Assembly (NCBI GenBank): GCA_001972305.1
Contig: BDDD01000264.1
Coordinates: 126,679-190,678 of the forward strand
Length of the DNA stretch: 64,000 bases
Direction: 5' to 3'
Origin: Cephalotus follicularis
Lineage: Eukaryota > Streptophyta > Magnoliopsida > Oxalidales > Cephalotaceae
Of the stretch, positions 1 to 11,045 are shown in pieces (position 1 is the first letter of the stretch; every line of letters begins with the position of its first letter). The position numbers and the translations under genes were made by a program. Below the pieces are notes generated by a model. That model ran no database searches. It saw only the letters and a program-made list of their open reading frames with translations, and had not been told where the DNA came from.

Positions 1-198
1 TCCCCCTTATGTAATGCCTCAAGCCCGAAGGGCGAGTTCGTGATGTCACTCTCTGATCCTATATATTCACTTAGTCCAATGTTGGATGCTAGGTAAGTAA
101 TCCGTATGCGCAAAATATCTAAAACTTTAACAATCCATTCAATTACACAATCTATTTAACATGCATACGCATTCGATCTCAAATAAACTCATACAATC
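1..198. mobile_element. Edge of a Tekay-like gypsy LTR, cut by window start
   Basis: From about position 9 the sequence begins TGTAATGCC and then carries a block (gaagggcgagttcgtgat, followed by gtcactctctg) that closely matches the start of D's LTR at 48730. After about 40 bases the match falls to roughly two thirds by eye. It is therefore a related LTR rather than the other LTR of D. It ends where copia element C begins. No coding is seen. Confidence 0.5.
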
Positions 199-784
199 TG
201 TGAGAATATATAAGAGTGGGGGTGAATTGTATATTCTATGGATATATGAACTTTTTTCGGTTAATCAAAATAAACAACAATATTTACAACAATATCATAA
301 AGTTAATAACACCAAATAATCAACTAAAGTAGATAAATTTTATATTCTATGGTTATATGAACTTTTTTCGGTTAATCAAAATAAACAACAATATTTACAA
401 CAATATCATAAAGTTAATAACACCAAATAATCAACTAAAGTAGACACTCAAAATCACATAAGCAAATGAATTACTAAAATAAAAGAGTGAGTGGTAAGAG
501 AACTGCAAACACAGTTTTATAGTAGTTCGACAGATGTCTTGCTTATGTCCACTTTTCCCAAGGTCCTCCTTGAGTTTCCACTAGTATTCTTCCATGAACA
601 TGGCATTGATTTGGTTTCCGGGTACAAATCTTAATACCTTTACACCTTAGTGATTCACCCTAATCACTATACCTCACAACTAGAGGTTTTCAAGAGCTCA
701 ATACTTTTGATCACAATTACAGATATTGCATACTAATATTCACTCTTATCACTCAATTAGAAAATATAAACTTGGGAGGGACTA
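199..784 (-). repeat. Distal part of the 3' LTR of copia element C
   Basis: The sequence reads like the end of a SIRE LTR in reverse, with a purine-rich gggggtgaattgta block near 220 and a poly-pyrimidine/TTCGAC segment near 520-580. It stops at the duplicated bases gacta where solo LTR B1 entered, and resumes at 16702. Together the two pieces make an LTR of about 1.35 kb, a normal size for the family. No second copy of this half exists in the window for comparison. Confidence 0.6.
230..444. repeat. 104-bp tandem duplication inside C's LTR
   Basis: Two 104-bp copies (230-333 and 341-444) are separated by 7 bp and differ at one base by eye. The near identity shows that the duplication is much younger than the element around it. 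Confidence 0.9.
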
Positions 785-1084
785 TGTAACATCCCGTGTT
801 ATATTGTAAAAAATAACCATGTAAGTATACATTTAATGTGTGTGCCTGCCATTCGTTATAACTTGTTAGATTTGGGTGCTTTAGTTTAAGGCATGCACTG
901 ATTTATTTTTGAAACGATGCCTTCTCAAATGTGGCCTCTAAAGTACTTACAGACCTTGTTAGGAGAAGGGGCTGTGGGTGATTGATAGGCTTCAAGAGGT
1001 GGATCACAAGGGTAGCTCTAGCGATTTTGATATACTTCTGTTGGATTGAACGTAACAACAGGATGTTGGGCAATGAGCGCAGAG

Positions 1085-1220
1085 CAGACCTGCGTTAACA
1101 GAGCAGACTTGCAAAGCAACAGATAGCAAACCTGCGTTAGCATAGCAGACTTGCAGAGTAGCGCAGAGCAGACCTGCATTAGCAGAGAAGACTTGTAGAG
1201 CAGCATGGGGCAGACCTGTG
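1085..1220. repeat. Phased CAGACCTGC array in B1
   Basis: Seven copies of CAGACYTGC-like decamers start at 1085, 1104, 1127, 1146, 1169, 1188 and 1211. The spacing alternates strictly 19, 23, 19, 23, 19, 23, giving a 42-bp period (2 x 21). Confidence 0.85.
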
Positions 1221-1225
1221 TTAAC

Positions 1226-3455
1226 GGTTGCAGAGCATACTAGTTCCTGGAGTCTGCTCGGCATCATGTTCGCTAGTGGGGTACTATCCCGAGTAGACCT
1301 GGGAGCTGCTAGGAAAAAGCATTGTACATGTTTATAGGTTGCAGACTAGGCATATGCTGAGAATAAAAGGAAACCCATGATGAACAAACCTGCTCAATGC
1401 CATCCAGAGCATACCTGATATATGTTAAGCAGACTAGGAAGCAGGTGGGATTGTAGATCTGCTCTGGAGTGGGTTGTCTTACCCTGCTATAAAGTCGTGT
1501 ATGAAAAAGGATTTAAGAATTTTTAAGGCCCAATAATTCGCCCAATCTTTACTCTCTCTTGTATGGCCAAAATCATGCTTTCTCATGGCCCAATTATGAT
1601 GAATACATGTAGATAATTCAGCAAAGTTCTACACTATTCTCATGGGTTCTACGGCATTCCATACTTAGTATCTTTTAGCCTTATGAATAAGGAAGAACAA
1701 CAATTCTTGTTCTCTTTGGCCGAATCATATCAGCTTACAAGCTCCCCAATTCTTCTTCAATTTTCTTCAAGGAGATCAACATTGTAATAGAGCTATCATC
1801 CTTTCTTCTAGTACTTTAAGGTAAGATCATCATTTTGCTAAGATTTGTGGATACGTTGCATGTATACCTCTCAATTTTTGGGGCTGAGGAAGGATGATTA
1901 AAGTAATGAATATAGCTTGATAGTAAAAGATGTTTGGATTAGAATTGGAGCAAGGTATTATAGATCAATCATCGGGTTTCTTCCCTTAAAGTTTGGTTTC
2001 CATGAAGGAAAGGAGAATTTATGTTTTCTAAGGTTTAAAAGAATGATTAAGAGGAGTTATTAGCTTGTGGACTAAGAAATGGAAGCATATTAATATTGAG
2101 ATGATCATTTTGATGCCTTAAATATATTGGCTACCATGATAAGAGATTGATTAACTAATTTGGTTTAATGAAAAAGGTTGGTAATGCTAATTTAGAATCA
2201 AAGGGTACCATGGAGAATATAGCCTTGGTATGGCATATATGTGCACTACTTGTATCTTTTTTGTATAAGCATAGGAAATATGCTTATCGAATTGTCATGT
2301 GATGACATTGTAGACGTGGATACGGTAGCTGATCCAGAACATCGAGAGACTAGTCCGCGATAGTGTATTGCAGTAATCTGTGAGTGGGACATTCCCTTCG
2401 TATTCTTTATTGTCTTGAGACTCTTGTTTGATATGTGCCCTGTTGTACTTGGGTTATGTGATGATTCAATCAGGATTTAAATCCCATATGTCTTATGTTG
2501 AGCATGATCTTTGATTGTGATGAGATTTATGAGCATATGAGGCTCGGGCTCCCAGTGACTAGGTCACCTTCCCTTTTTATGTATCATTTTGATTATGATA
2601 CCGTACTTTGTACTCTGATGCTGGTACTCTGTGATATATCTCATGTGATTTCAGTCGAGGGTGAGGTGTACGTACGACGCTCAACTTTCCTTAGCAGACT
2701 CATTGTCTATGATGGGGTGTTATGTGGGAACTGCCCCTGGGAATCCATAGCCTGGATCTGTAGCATACCGTTGGTCTATGATGGTATGCAGAGTGTGAGT
2801 GCAGCAGAGCTCCGTTACTCACCTGTCGGACCATGTTTGATTATCGGGCGAGGGTTGGGTCCTTGCGGTGATATGCAGGCCCCTCGGACGAGGATGAGAT
2901 ATATTGGACGAGGGCTGGGTCCGTACGGTGATTCGTCAGTCCCTCGGACGAGGTAGAGGTATTGGCAATTTACATCGATGTATGAAGAATGTTGTACACA
3001 TCCTGTAGCCTTACCTGAGATTATTGCTGTAGCGGCTGATTTATGATGTCATGATATATGACGGTGATATGAGATATGACGTTCACATAATATGTGATGG
3101 TGATATGATTTATGATGATGACAGTATAGATGTACCAGCATCCCGAATACTATGATTTTATGGGCACATTTCTTGATTCATGATTATTGATCATATCCGT
3201 GATTCTTGATATTTTTATGTACTCTGATTTTATTGTGCTCCTATTATACTTATGGAGTTCCCTTGAACTTTGAGATTTGTTTAGTGGATTCATTGTTGAG
3301 TTACGAATCACTTTCTTTTTGGAGTCTCCTTGATGTTATTATCATTCCTTGGATTTAATTCACTTTATTTATGGTTTTATATTCTTGATCATGCTATACC
3401 GCTTTTATTCAGCGCATCCCGTTTTGGTCTGGATGCAGCAGGGAATGACTTGTCC
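1226..3455. repeat. Non-coding body of solo LTR B1 (left part)
   Basis: AT-rich LTR sequence without recognisable genes. Short degenerate GAGGG/CCTCGGACGAGG repeats lie near 2840-2960. An open frame of 153 codons crosses this part but has no recognisable domain and is not shared by B2, so it is not called a gene. Confidence 0.6.
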
Positions 3456-3658
3456 TGTAATAACCGCAATTTTCAATTAATATATATTGTACAATTATGA
3501 ATAAAATATACATTATATTGAGATTTTAGGTCCCAATTGTCATGTGAATGGTTATTATTAAATTGTTGAAGGTTGAATTGAATGTGTAAGTTGAGGGCTT
3601 AATCGAAATAAGTTGAAAGTTAGGGGAATAAATAGTAAAGAATCAAATTTGGGCGTTG

Positions 3659-3736
3659 CAGTCGACTGTCAAGGGGTAACAGTCGACTGGTCTGCCATAA
3701 AATGGACAGTCGACTGCCGGATAAAACAGTCGACTG
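3659..3736. repeat. CAGTCGACTG array 1 in A's 5' LTR
   Basis: Four perfect CAGTCGACTG palindromes start at 3659, 3680, 3707 and 3727 (spacing 21, 27, 20). The 3' LTR keeps the same spacing at 10760, 10781, 10808 and 10828, but three of the four motifs there show C-to-T type changes. Confidence 0.9.
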
Positions 3737-4454
3737 GTCTAGCTCAGACAGGTGTCTGTGCATGGTATGTGAAACAAAGTAGTGGCGTGTCTTCATCTTG
3801 GATAGGTGTTGGTTGGCGAGAATTAGAAAGACAGGTGGCACAAATGTGTCACCAACTGCCTACATAGATGGGCTGGAGTCCTAAGTCATTACACCTGTAA
3901 ATCAGAAAAAGAGTGAAGAAAACGTGAATGAGGGAGAGAGAAGAGAAAAGGCTGAAACCTTAAGTTAGTGATTGAAACGAATCTCTGGAATACTATTTTC
4001 TTTATGATAGAGGTGGCATGAATGGTTTTGAGTGTTGGAAATGTTAAAAGGAGAGAGAACCATCTGCTACTGTGTGCATGTGGAGTTGGAGCTCAAAGTG
4101 GGGTTAGAAAGCTTGAAATCTAACTGGTAAGCTTCTGGTTGATTCGGTTTGTTATAGTTGTTGCAATAGGTATATGTGTACTGAATTAGTTATCTATGCC
4201 TACTGTTAACATAAACGTATAGATTTATTTGTTGGATTGTTGAAGTGTGTTGGAACTCAAAGAGAAGAATCACTCAACTGATTCTGGGATAGCGATTTGA
4301 GGTAGGGGTTTTGACATGTTTTTGAAGATATAGTATGTATATCATGTCAGGATAGTCGCTATATGATTGCATGCTGTTCATTGGGTTGAATTAAAATTGT
4401 GAGCATGCATACTCTGTTTTTGTTTGTTATTGCCTGTTGATTTTCTGGGCACAA

Positions 4455-4586
4455 CAGTCGACTACTCAACGTAACAGCCGACTGTGAAGGACAAACAGTC
4501 GACTACTAAATGTAACCAGTCGGAAATTCTTATGTAACAGTCGGCTGTGCAAGTAAAAAGTCGGCTGGTGACAAAATAGTCGACTG
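4455..4586. repeat. CAGTCGACTG array 2 in A's 5' LTR
   Basis: Seven variants of CAGTCGACTG start at 4455, 4475, 4496, 4517, 4538, 4558 and 4577, a spacing of 19-21 bp. Confidence 0.88.
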
Positions 4587-5791
4587 TCAAGGGACATTTT
4601 GCTACTGATAGGTACTGTTTAGGCTTAAATTGTATGTAATTACACTGGCCTCCATATGGGATGATTCTAACACTCAATCCTGGCCATATGTATTTACATT
4701 TCTGGAGTTAAATGACTTATGCATTCCTTGTGAGAATTGTGTAGAAGGGACTATGGTTTCTCTATTGATCCTTTGTTTGAATCCTTGAATTCCTACTGTT
4801 CATACTGTTCTGCTACTATATAATGCTACTGACATTGCATATCTATCAAGTGTTCATAAATAATATTGTTTCACTTAATTTCAAGGGTTTTAACCAACTA
4901 AGTGCTACATGCACAAATAAGAATTTCAGTTATGGTTCTCAAAATGGAAACTACTGTTAATGATTTATTGTTTCCTCCCATGAGAGGTACCACTACTGTT
5001 TTGTTCTCCAAAAGATAACCACTATTATATTGTTTCGATTTCCTCCAAAAGAGAGGCACTGTTAATGAGTTGTTTAAATGTTTTCTAGAAGAAAACTACG
5101 TTTATATTACATACATATATGTAATATTGCTATTTGAATTGATTGTCTATGCTAATTGCCGGTAGTCGAGTGATAAGAGACATCACTGACTACGGGGGTG
5201 GTCCTAGGTGCCAGAAGTTGGCTAGAGCTTCCACCAAACTTATCTGCAATGCAGAGCTTGATATTTACCTGCCCACTAAATACCGGCAGAATGGTTACCT
5301 GATCTATCATCTTCGAAGTGTAGGGTGATAGTTAGGTGGTGCGCAGTTGGTGCTAGGAGTTAGCGACATGTGACACCCAACCATTGTATTGATTGATTGT
5401 ACCCTTGTGCGGTATTTTTTATAATTCAACTGATTGTAACCACTTGGCATGATTGATTATATATATTATTCAAAATAAACTATCGTGCATGTTTACATTT
5501 ATATATTCTTTCTCATGCATTATTCCTACTTAGCCGGATGAGGACAAAGGCTAACCCCCTACAATTTCAGATTGACGAAGGTATTTGGACAAGTGCTGCT
5601 GAGGCTTATTGGAGAGAGCTTCTGTTTTAAATTAAGGTTGTTACTTTAAGATGTCAAGTTGTATTGTAATAAATCATACTCCGTTCGTTATTCTTACATT
5701 TCAGATATGTAATTATAACCTCTATGTTGTTAATTTTTGAATGCTCCCCATATATATGTTATTATAACTGATACATATATATGTGACAACA

Positions 5792-5803
5792 TGGTATCAG
5801 AGC
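5792..5803 (+). other. Primer-binding site of element A
   Basis: TGGTATCAGAGC lies immediately after the LTR end. It matches the complement of the 3' end of plant initiator Met-tRNA, the usual primer for Tekay and many copia elements. Confidence 0.85.
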
Positions 5804-5854
5804 TTATTAATTAATAAGCAATCGTTGGGATAAGTTTCTAGGTAATTAAGTGCA

Positions 5855-8800
5855 TTGTTTCCTGATGATTATGTCATTCCTTATAGGAAACATAATGAAT
5901 CTAAGGAGAGGAGGCGTCGAAGGCCTCGTGCCGTTGACGAAGTTAATATTCCACAGGTGAATGAAGAAGGGAACCTTCCGCCAATGAATGAAGGAGTGGA
6001 TATTCCGCAGATGCCAGAAGCAGGGAATGTTCCCCCTGTACCTGATGAGAGGAGTAACTTCGATCGCATGGCTAATCTCTTTCAACAGCAGTTTCGGGCG
6101 AATGCGGAAAATATGGAACAATTGCGGCAGATGTATGAGGCTAACCAAGCCTATCAGTGTGCTCTGAAAGTTTATCATGCAAATGGATTTGGCAGAGATC
6201 TGGAGCAATTCATGAAGCAGAATCCGCCGCTATTCAAGGGTGAACTGGATGCTACTGTAGCAGAACAGTGGATAAGAGACATGGAGAAAATATTTGCTAC
6301 TTTGGGGTGTACTGATGGGCAGAAGCTCAATTTCGCTGTATACTGCTTATGGGGTGAAGCTACCTATTGGTGGGAGATGGATGAAGCAAAATGGAAATCT
6401 CAGGATCTTGATAGGACTTGGGACATATTTCAGTCTAAGTTCTTTGCAGCTTATGTTCCACAGATGGAGCATGGCCGGAGGGAAACCAAACTAATGGAGT
6501 TACGTCAAGGAGACATGACTGTAGCTTAGTACCAGACCAGATTTGTAGAGATGACAGACACACGCCTTATCTGGTGGAGGGTGAATCGAGGAAGATCAGA
6601 AGGTTTCTGAAAGGCCTTCGACCTGACATCAGATCTAAACTGTTAATGATGTAGCTCACTTTTTCTGTAGATATTGCTGAAAGGAAGAGAATTCTAGAGG
6701 CCGATGCAAATGACAGAAGGATGGAACGGTCTCATGCTAATCAATCAAGACCTGCACAATCACAATGGCAGGGAAGTAATAATCCTGCTAAATCAGCAAA
6801 GTCGGGCAACAGGGGTCAAGGAGGTTCTCGACGTGATGATTCTCGGTCAAAAACTCCTAACCAAAGCGGTCAACAGAATTCTGGTGGATGTAGTTTCTAT
6901 GGTCACCAAAACCATGATAAGAATGATTGCTGGAAAAAGATGGGTAAATGTTTGAGATGTGGCTCGCAAGAACATATGATGAATAGTTGTCCAATGATGA
7001 GGGATCAAGCACGCGGCCAACGAGGAAGTGCTGGTGCTAGTTGTAGTGTTGCGGCTATGCAACCGCGAAGGGATCCTAGAAAGGGGATTGTGAAAGGTAG
7101 GGTCTATACCATATCTAAAGATGATGTGCCAAAATCTACTTCTGTCATTGGAGGTATCATTTCCATATATGGCATATTAGATCATGTATCGATTGATCCT
7201 GGTGCTACACATTCATTCATTCCATCCGATTTTGCTTGCAACTTGCATGGTATGTCTTCTTGTTTGCCTTATGTACTGGAGGTGAGTACTCCAACTGGTA
7301 CTTGTCTTCTGACCGATACTGTAATGAATAATTGTGAGATCATGATAGTTGGGGTTCAGTTATCTACTGATCTAATAGTATTGCCTATCCAGGATTTCGA
7401 TGTGATCTTGGGGATGTACTGGCTCTACGCTCATCATGCTTGTGTTGATTGCTACAACAAGATGATGACCTTTTATCTACGGGATGGGACTGAGTACAAG
7501 TTTATCAGAGAGAAGAATGTTTCTGCTCCGATCATTTCGTATACTCGAGCACAAAAGTATCTAAAGCAAGGATGCGAAGGCTATTTGGCATATGTGATTG
7601 ATCATACGAAAGGTACGCCTATTATTGAGAAAGTTCCTATTGTATGTGATTTTCTTCACACATTTCTGGATGATCTTACTTCATTGCCACCGGAGAGAGA
7701 TGTAGAGTTCGGTATTGAGCTAGTGCCTAGGACTGCTCCTATATCCAAAGCTCTGTACAGAATGGCTCCCGCTGAATTGAAGGAGTTTAAGACTCGATTG
7801 TAGGATTATCTTTATATGTGCTTAATCAGACCGAGTGTGTCACCGCGGGGAGCACCGGTCCTATTTGTAAAAAAGAAGGATGGATCGATGTGGCTATGCA
7901 TCGATTATAGGCTGCTGAATCAGGTGACTGTGAAGAACAAGTATCCTCTGCCACATATTGAGGAGTTGTTCGACCAATTGCAAGGCTCAACTGTATTCTC
8001 CATACTTGACCTGAGGACAGGTTATCATCAGTGGAGGGTCCAGGAAGGTGATGTGGAGAAGACTACATTTCGATCCAGATATGGGCACTATGAATTCTTG
8101 ATACTGCCGTTTGGTTTGACGAATGCTCCTACAGCCTTTATGTGTTTGATGAACAGAGTATTTCAGCCCTATCTTGTCCAGTTTGTCGTTATATTCTTAG
8201 ACGACATCCTGATTTATTCGAGGTGTATTGAGGAGCACATGTAGCATTTGAGGATTGTGTTGCAGACATTGCTGAAGGAATAGTTATTAGCCAAATTCAG
8301 TAAGTGTGAATTTTTATGCTGGATCATGTGACTTTCCTTGGTCACATTGTGTCAAGTGAAGGACTATCGGTGGACCCTTCAAAAATTGAGAGTATTGTTG
8401 ATTGGCCCCAACCGAGGAGCGTTACTGAGGTTCATAGCTTCTTGGGATTGGCTGGCTATTACCGAAGGTTCATCAAAGGGTTTTCGAAGCTTGTCGTACC
8501 ATTAACACGGTTGACTCAGAAGAAGTCAAGCTTTGTGTGGGATGATTCGTGTGAAGCAAGTTTCCATGAGTTGAAGAGTCGGTTGATTTCGGCTCCAGTG
8601 TTGGCATTACCTGAGGGTAATGAGGGTTTTACTGTTTATAGTGTTGCTTCTGGGAAGGGCTTGGGATGCGTCCTTATGCAACATGGTAGAGTGATTGCAT
8701 ATGCATCAAGGAAGTTGAAGTCGTACGAAGAAAACTATCCCATACACGATCTTGAGTTGGCAGCCATAGTGTTCGCTTTACAGAAATGGAGACACTATCT

Positions 8801-10516
8801 CTATGGTGCTCAATTTGATATCTTCACGGACCACAATAGCCTGAAATGTCTATTTTCCCAGAAAGATCTAAACATGAGACATAGAAGGTGGGTGGAGTTC
8901 TTTAATGATTATAGCTGTAACATTCAATACCACCCAGGGAAGGCGAATCTAGTGGCGGATACGCTGAGTCTCAAGGCAATGATTGATGGTGCGATGGTTT
9001 CACAGTGGAAGCTATTGGAGGATTTTCAGATATGAAATCCATTCATGGTTTCCCAAAGAGTTATTGTGGCGAATCTTATAGCACAACCAGAACTTCTAGA
9101 TCGTATTCTGAATGCACACTTCAGTGATTCTGAGTTGTGGAACATTCGCGAGAATTTGGATCCTGATTCTGAGTTCTCCCTACATGCGGATGGCATATTG
9201 AGGTTCCGAGGAAGGGTATGTGTTCCGGATGACAAGAGCATCAGAGGTGAGCTACTGTTGCAAGCTCATAAGTCAAGTTATAGTGTTCATCCGGGAAGCT
9301 CTAAGCTGTGGCACGACCTGAAAAGGAACTACTGGTGGAGTGGTATGAAGAGAGAGATTGCCGAATATGTAGCCAGATGTTTTACCTGTCAGAGAGTGAA
9401 GGCTGAACATCAGAAACCAGCGGGACTGCTACAGTCGTTACCAGTGGTTGAGTGGAAGTGGGAGCATGTGACCATGGACTTCGTGTCAGGATTACCAAGG
9501 TCACAGAATCATCATGAGGTAGTGTGGGTTGTAGTGGACAGACTCACCAAGTCTGCACATTTTCTTCCGATGAATATGACGTATTCCATCGAGAAGTTTG
9601 CTGGATTATATATCAGGGAGATAGTGAGGTTGCATGGAGTGCCGATCAGTATTGTTTGTGACCGCGAAGCAAAATTCACCTCAAGTTTCTGGAAGAGGTT
9701 CCAAGCAGCGATGGGAATGACTTCGAACTTCAGTACTGCATTTCACCCACAGACTGACGGACAGTCCTAGCGTACCATTCAGACTCTTGAGATATGCTTC
9801 GGGCTTGTATGATTAATTTCGCTGGGAGTTGGGAGGATCATCTGTCACTGATTGAGTTCTCTTACAACAACGGCTATCATGCCAGCATTGGGATGGCTCC
9901 CTATGAAGCCTTGTATGGGAGAAAGTGTCGATCTCCTATTTGCTGGGATGAGGTGGGTGAGAAACAAGTGCTGGGACCAGACCTTGTGCAAGAGACTACT
10001 GATAAAGTGGAGGTGATCAAGAAGAGGTTACTCACTACACAAAGTCGGCAAAAGAGTTATGCCGGCATAAAGAGGACGAAGCTGGAATTCGAGAAGGGAG
10101 ATCATGTTTTTCTGAAGATCTCGCCTTCGAAAGGGATACACCATTTTGGCCTCAAAGGGAAGCTAGCTCCAAGGTACATTGGACCTTATGAGATACTGGA
10201 GAGAGTTGGCGAAGTGGCCTATCATATTGCACTACCGCCCCACTTGTCGAGTGTGCATAACGTGTTTCATGTTTCCATGATACGGAAATACGTACCCGAC
10301 CCATCTCACATATTGAGCTATAACCCTGGATTCATCAGTGATAATCTGTCGTATGAAGAGTGGCCAACGAGGATTGTTGATAAAATGGAGAAAGTACTAA
10401 GGAATAAGACTATTCCTATGGTAAAGGTATTGTGGCGGTTTCACGGAGCTGAGGAAGCTACATGGGAGCGTGAAGCTGAAATGATGGAGACGTTCCCTCA
10501 CTTTTTCAGAATGTGA
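5855..10516 (+). pseudogene. Gag-Pol remains of element A (chromovirus)
   Basis: Parts are in the usual order. Gag is at about 5.86-6.7 kb, with paired CCHC knuckles near 6.89-7.0 kb. Protease is near 7.15-7.45 kb (ATHSFI region). Reverse transcriptase is at 7.75-8.3 kb ([25 protein letters not shown]). RNase H is at 8.6-8.95 kb ([19 protein letters not shown]). The integrase zinc domain is near 9.25-9.4 kb (CFTCQRVKAEH) and its catalytic core near 9.46-9.9 kb. The GPY/F module is near 10.1-10.3 kb (PRYIGPYEILERVG), and a C-terminal chromodomain-like segment is near 10.36-10.5 kb (VKVLWRFHGAEEATWE). The last domain places it in the chromovirus branch, Tekay-like. It is a fossil with about six breaks and no product is expected. 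Confidence 0.88.
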
Positions 10517-10539
10517 AGCTAAATTCGAGGATGAATTTA

Positions 10540-10556
10540 CTATAAGGAGGGGGGAA
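10540..10556 (+). other. Polypurine tract of element A
   Basis: ATAAGGAGGGGGGAA stands directly before the TGTAATAACC start of the 3' LTR, the usual plus-strand primer position. Confidence 0.8.
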
Positions 10557-10759
10557 TGTAATAACCACAATTTTCAATTAATGTATATTGTACAATTATT
10601 AATAAAATATACATTATATTGAGATTTTAGGTCCCAATTGTCATGTGAATGGTTATTATTAAATTGTTGAAGGTTGAGTTGAATGTGTAAGTTGAGGGCT
10701 TAATCAAAATAAGTTGAAAGTTAGGGGAATAAATAGTAGAGAATCAGATTTGGGCGTTA

Positions 10760-10837
10760 CAGTCGATTGTCAAGGGGTAACAGCCGATTGGTTTGCCAAA
10801 AAATGGACAGTCGACTGCAGGATAAAACAGTTGACTG
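10760..10837. repeat. CAGTCGACTG array 1 in A's 3' LTR
   Basis: Four decamers at 10760, 10781, 10808 and 10828 (spacing 21, 27, 20) match the 5' LTR spacing exactly. The motif variants are CAGTCGATTG, CAGCCGATTG, CAGTCGACTG and CAGTTGACTG. Confidence 0.88.
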
Positions 10838-11045
10838 GCCTAACTCAGACTGGTGTCTGTGGATGGCATGCGAAACAGAGTAGTGACATGTCTTCATCTT
10901 GGAAAGGTGTTGGTTGGCGAGAATTACAAAGACAGGTGGCACAAATGTGTCACCAATTGCCTACACTGATGGGCAGGTGTCCTGAGTCATTACACTTGCA
11001 AAATAGAAAAAGAGTGAAGAAATCGTGCATGAGGGAGAGAGAAGA

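Larger units (their letters stand above)
3456..5791 (+). repeat. 5' LTR of element A
   Basis: It runs from TGTAATAACC to ..GACAACA, about 2.3 kb, and is matched by the 3' LTR from 10557. It carries two palindrome arrays, 3659-3736 and 4455-4586. Confidence 0.85.

Noticed and set aside
1-198. Reading this as the missing 3' LTR of element D
   Set aside because: Only the first 40 or so bases match D's LTR well. The rest is too diverged for an LTR pair, and element D's sequence beside copia C is integrase, not LTR.
2495-2956. Open frame of 153 codons in the left part of B1
   Set aside because: It lies within a non-coding solo LTR, has no recognisable domain, is not shared by copy B2, and ends in GAGGG-type repeats.
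5143-5328. 61-codon frame in A's 5' LTR
   Set aside because: LTR sequence with no domain. The corresponding 3' LTR frame is not kept.
5792-5803. TGGTATCAGAGC motifs as parts of tRNA genes
   Set aside because: They are short primer-binding sites beside LTR ends with no cloverleaf around them. The same holds at 40754, 48715 and 61550.
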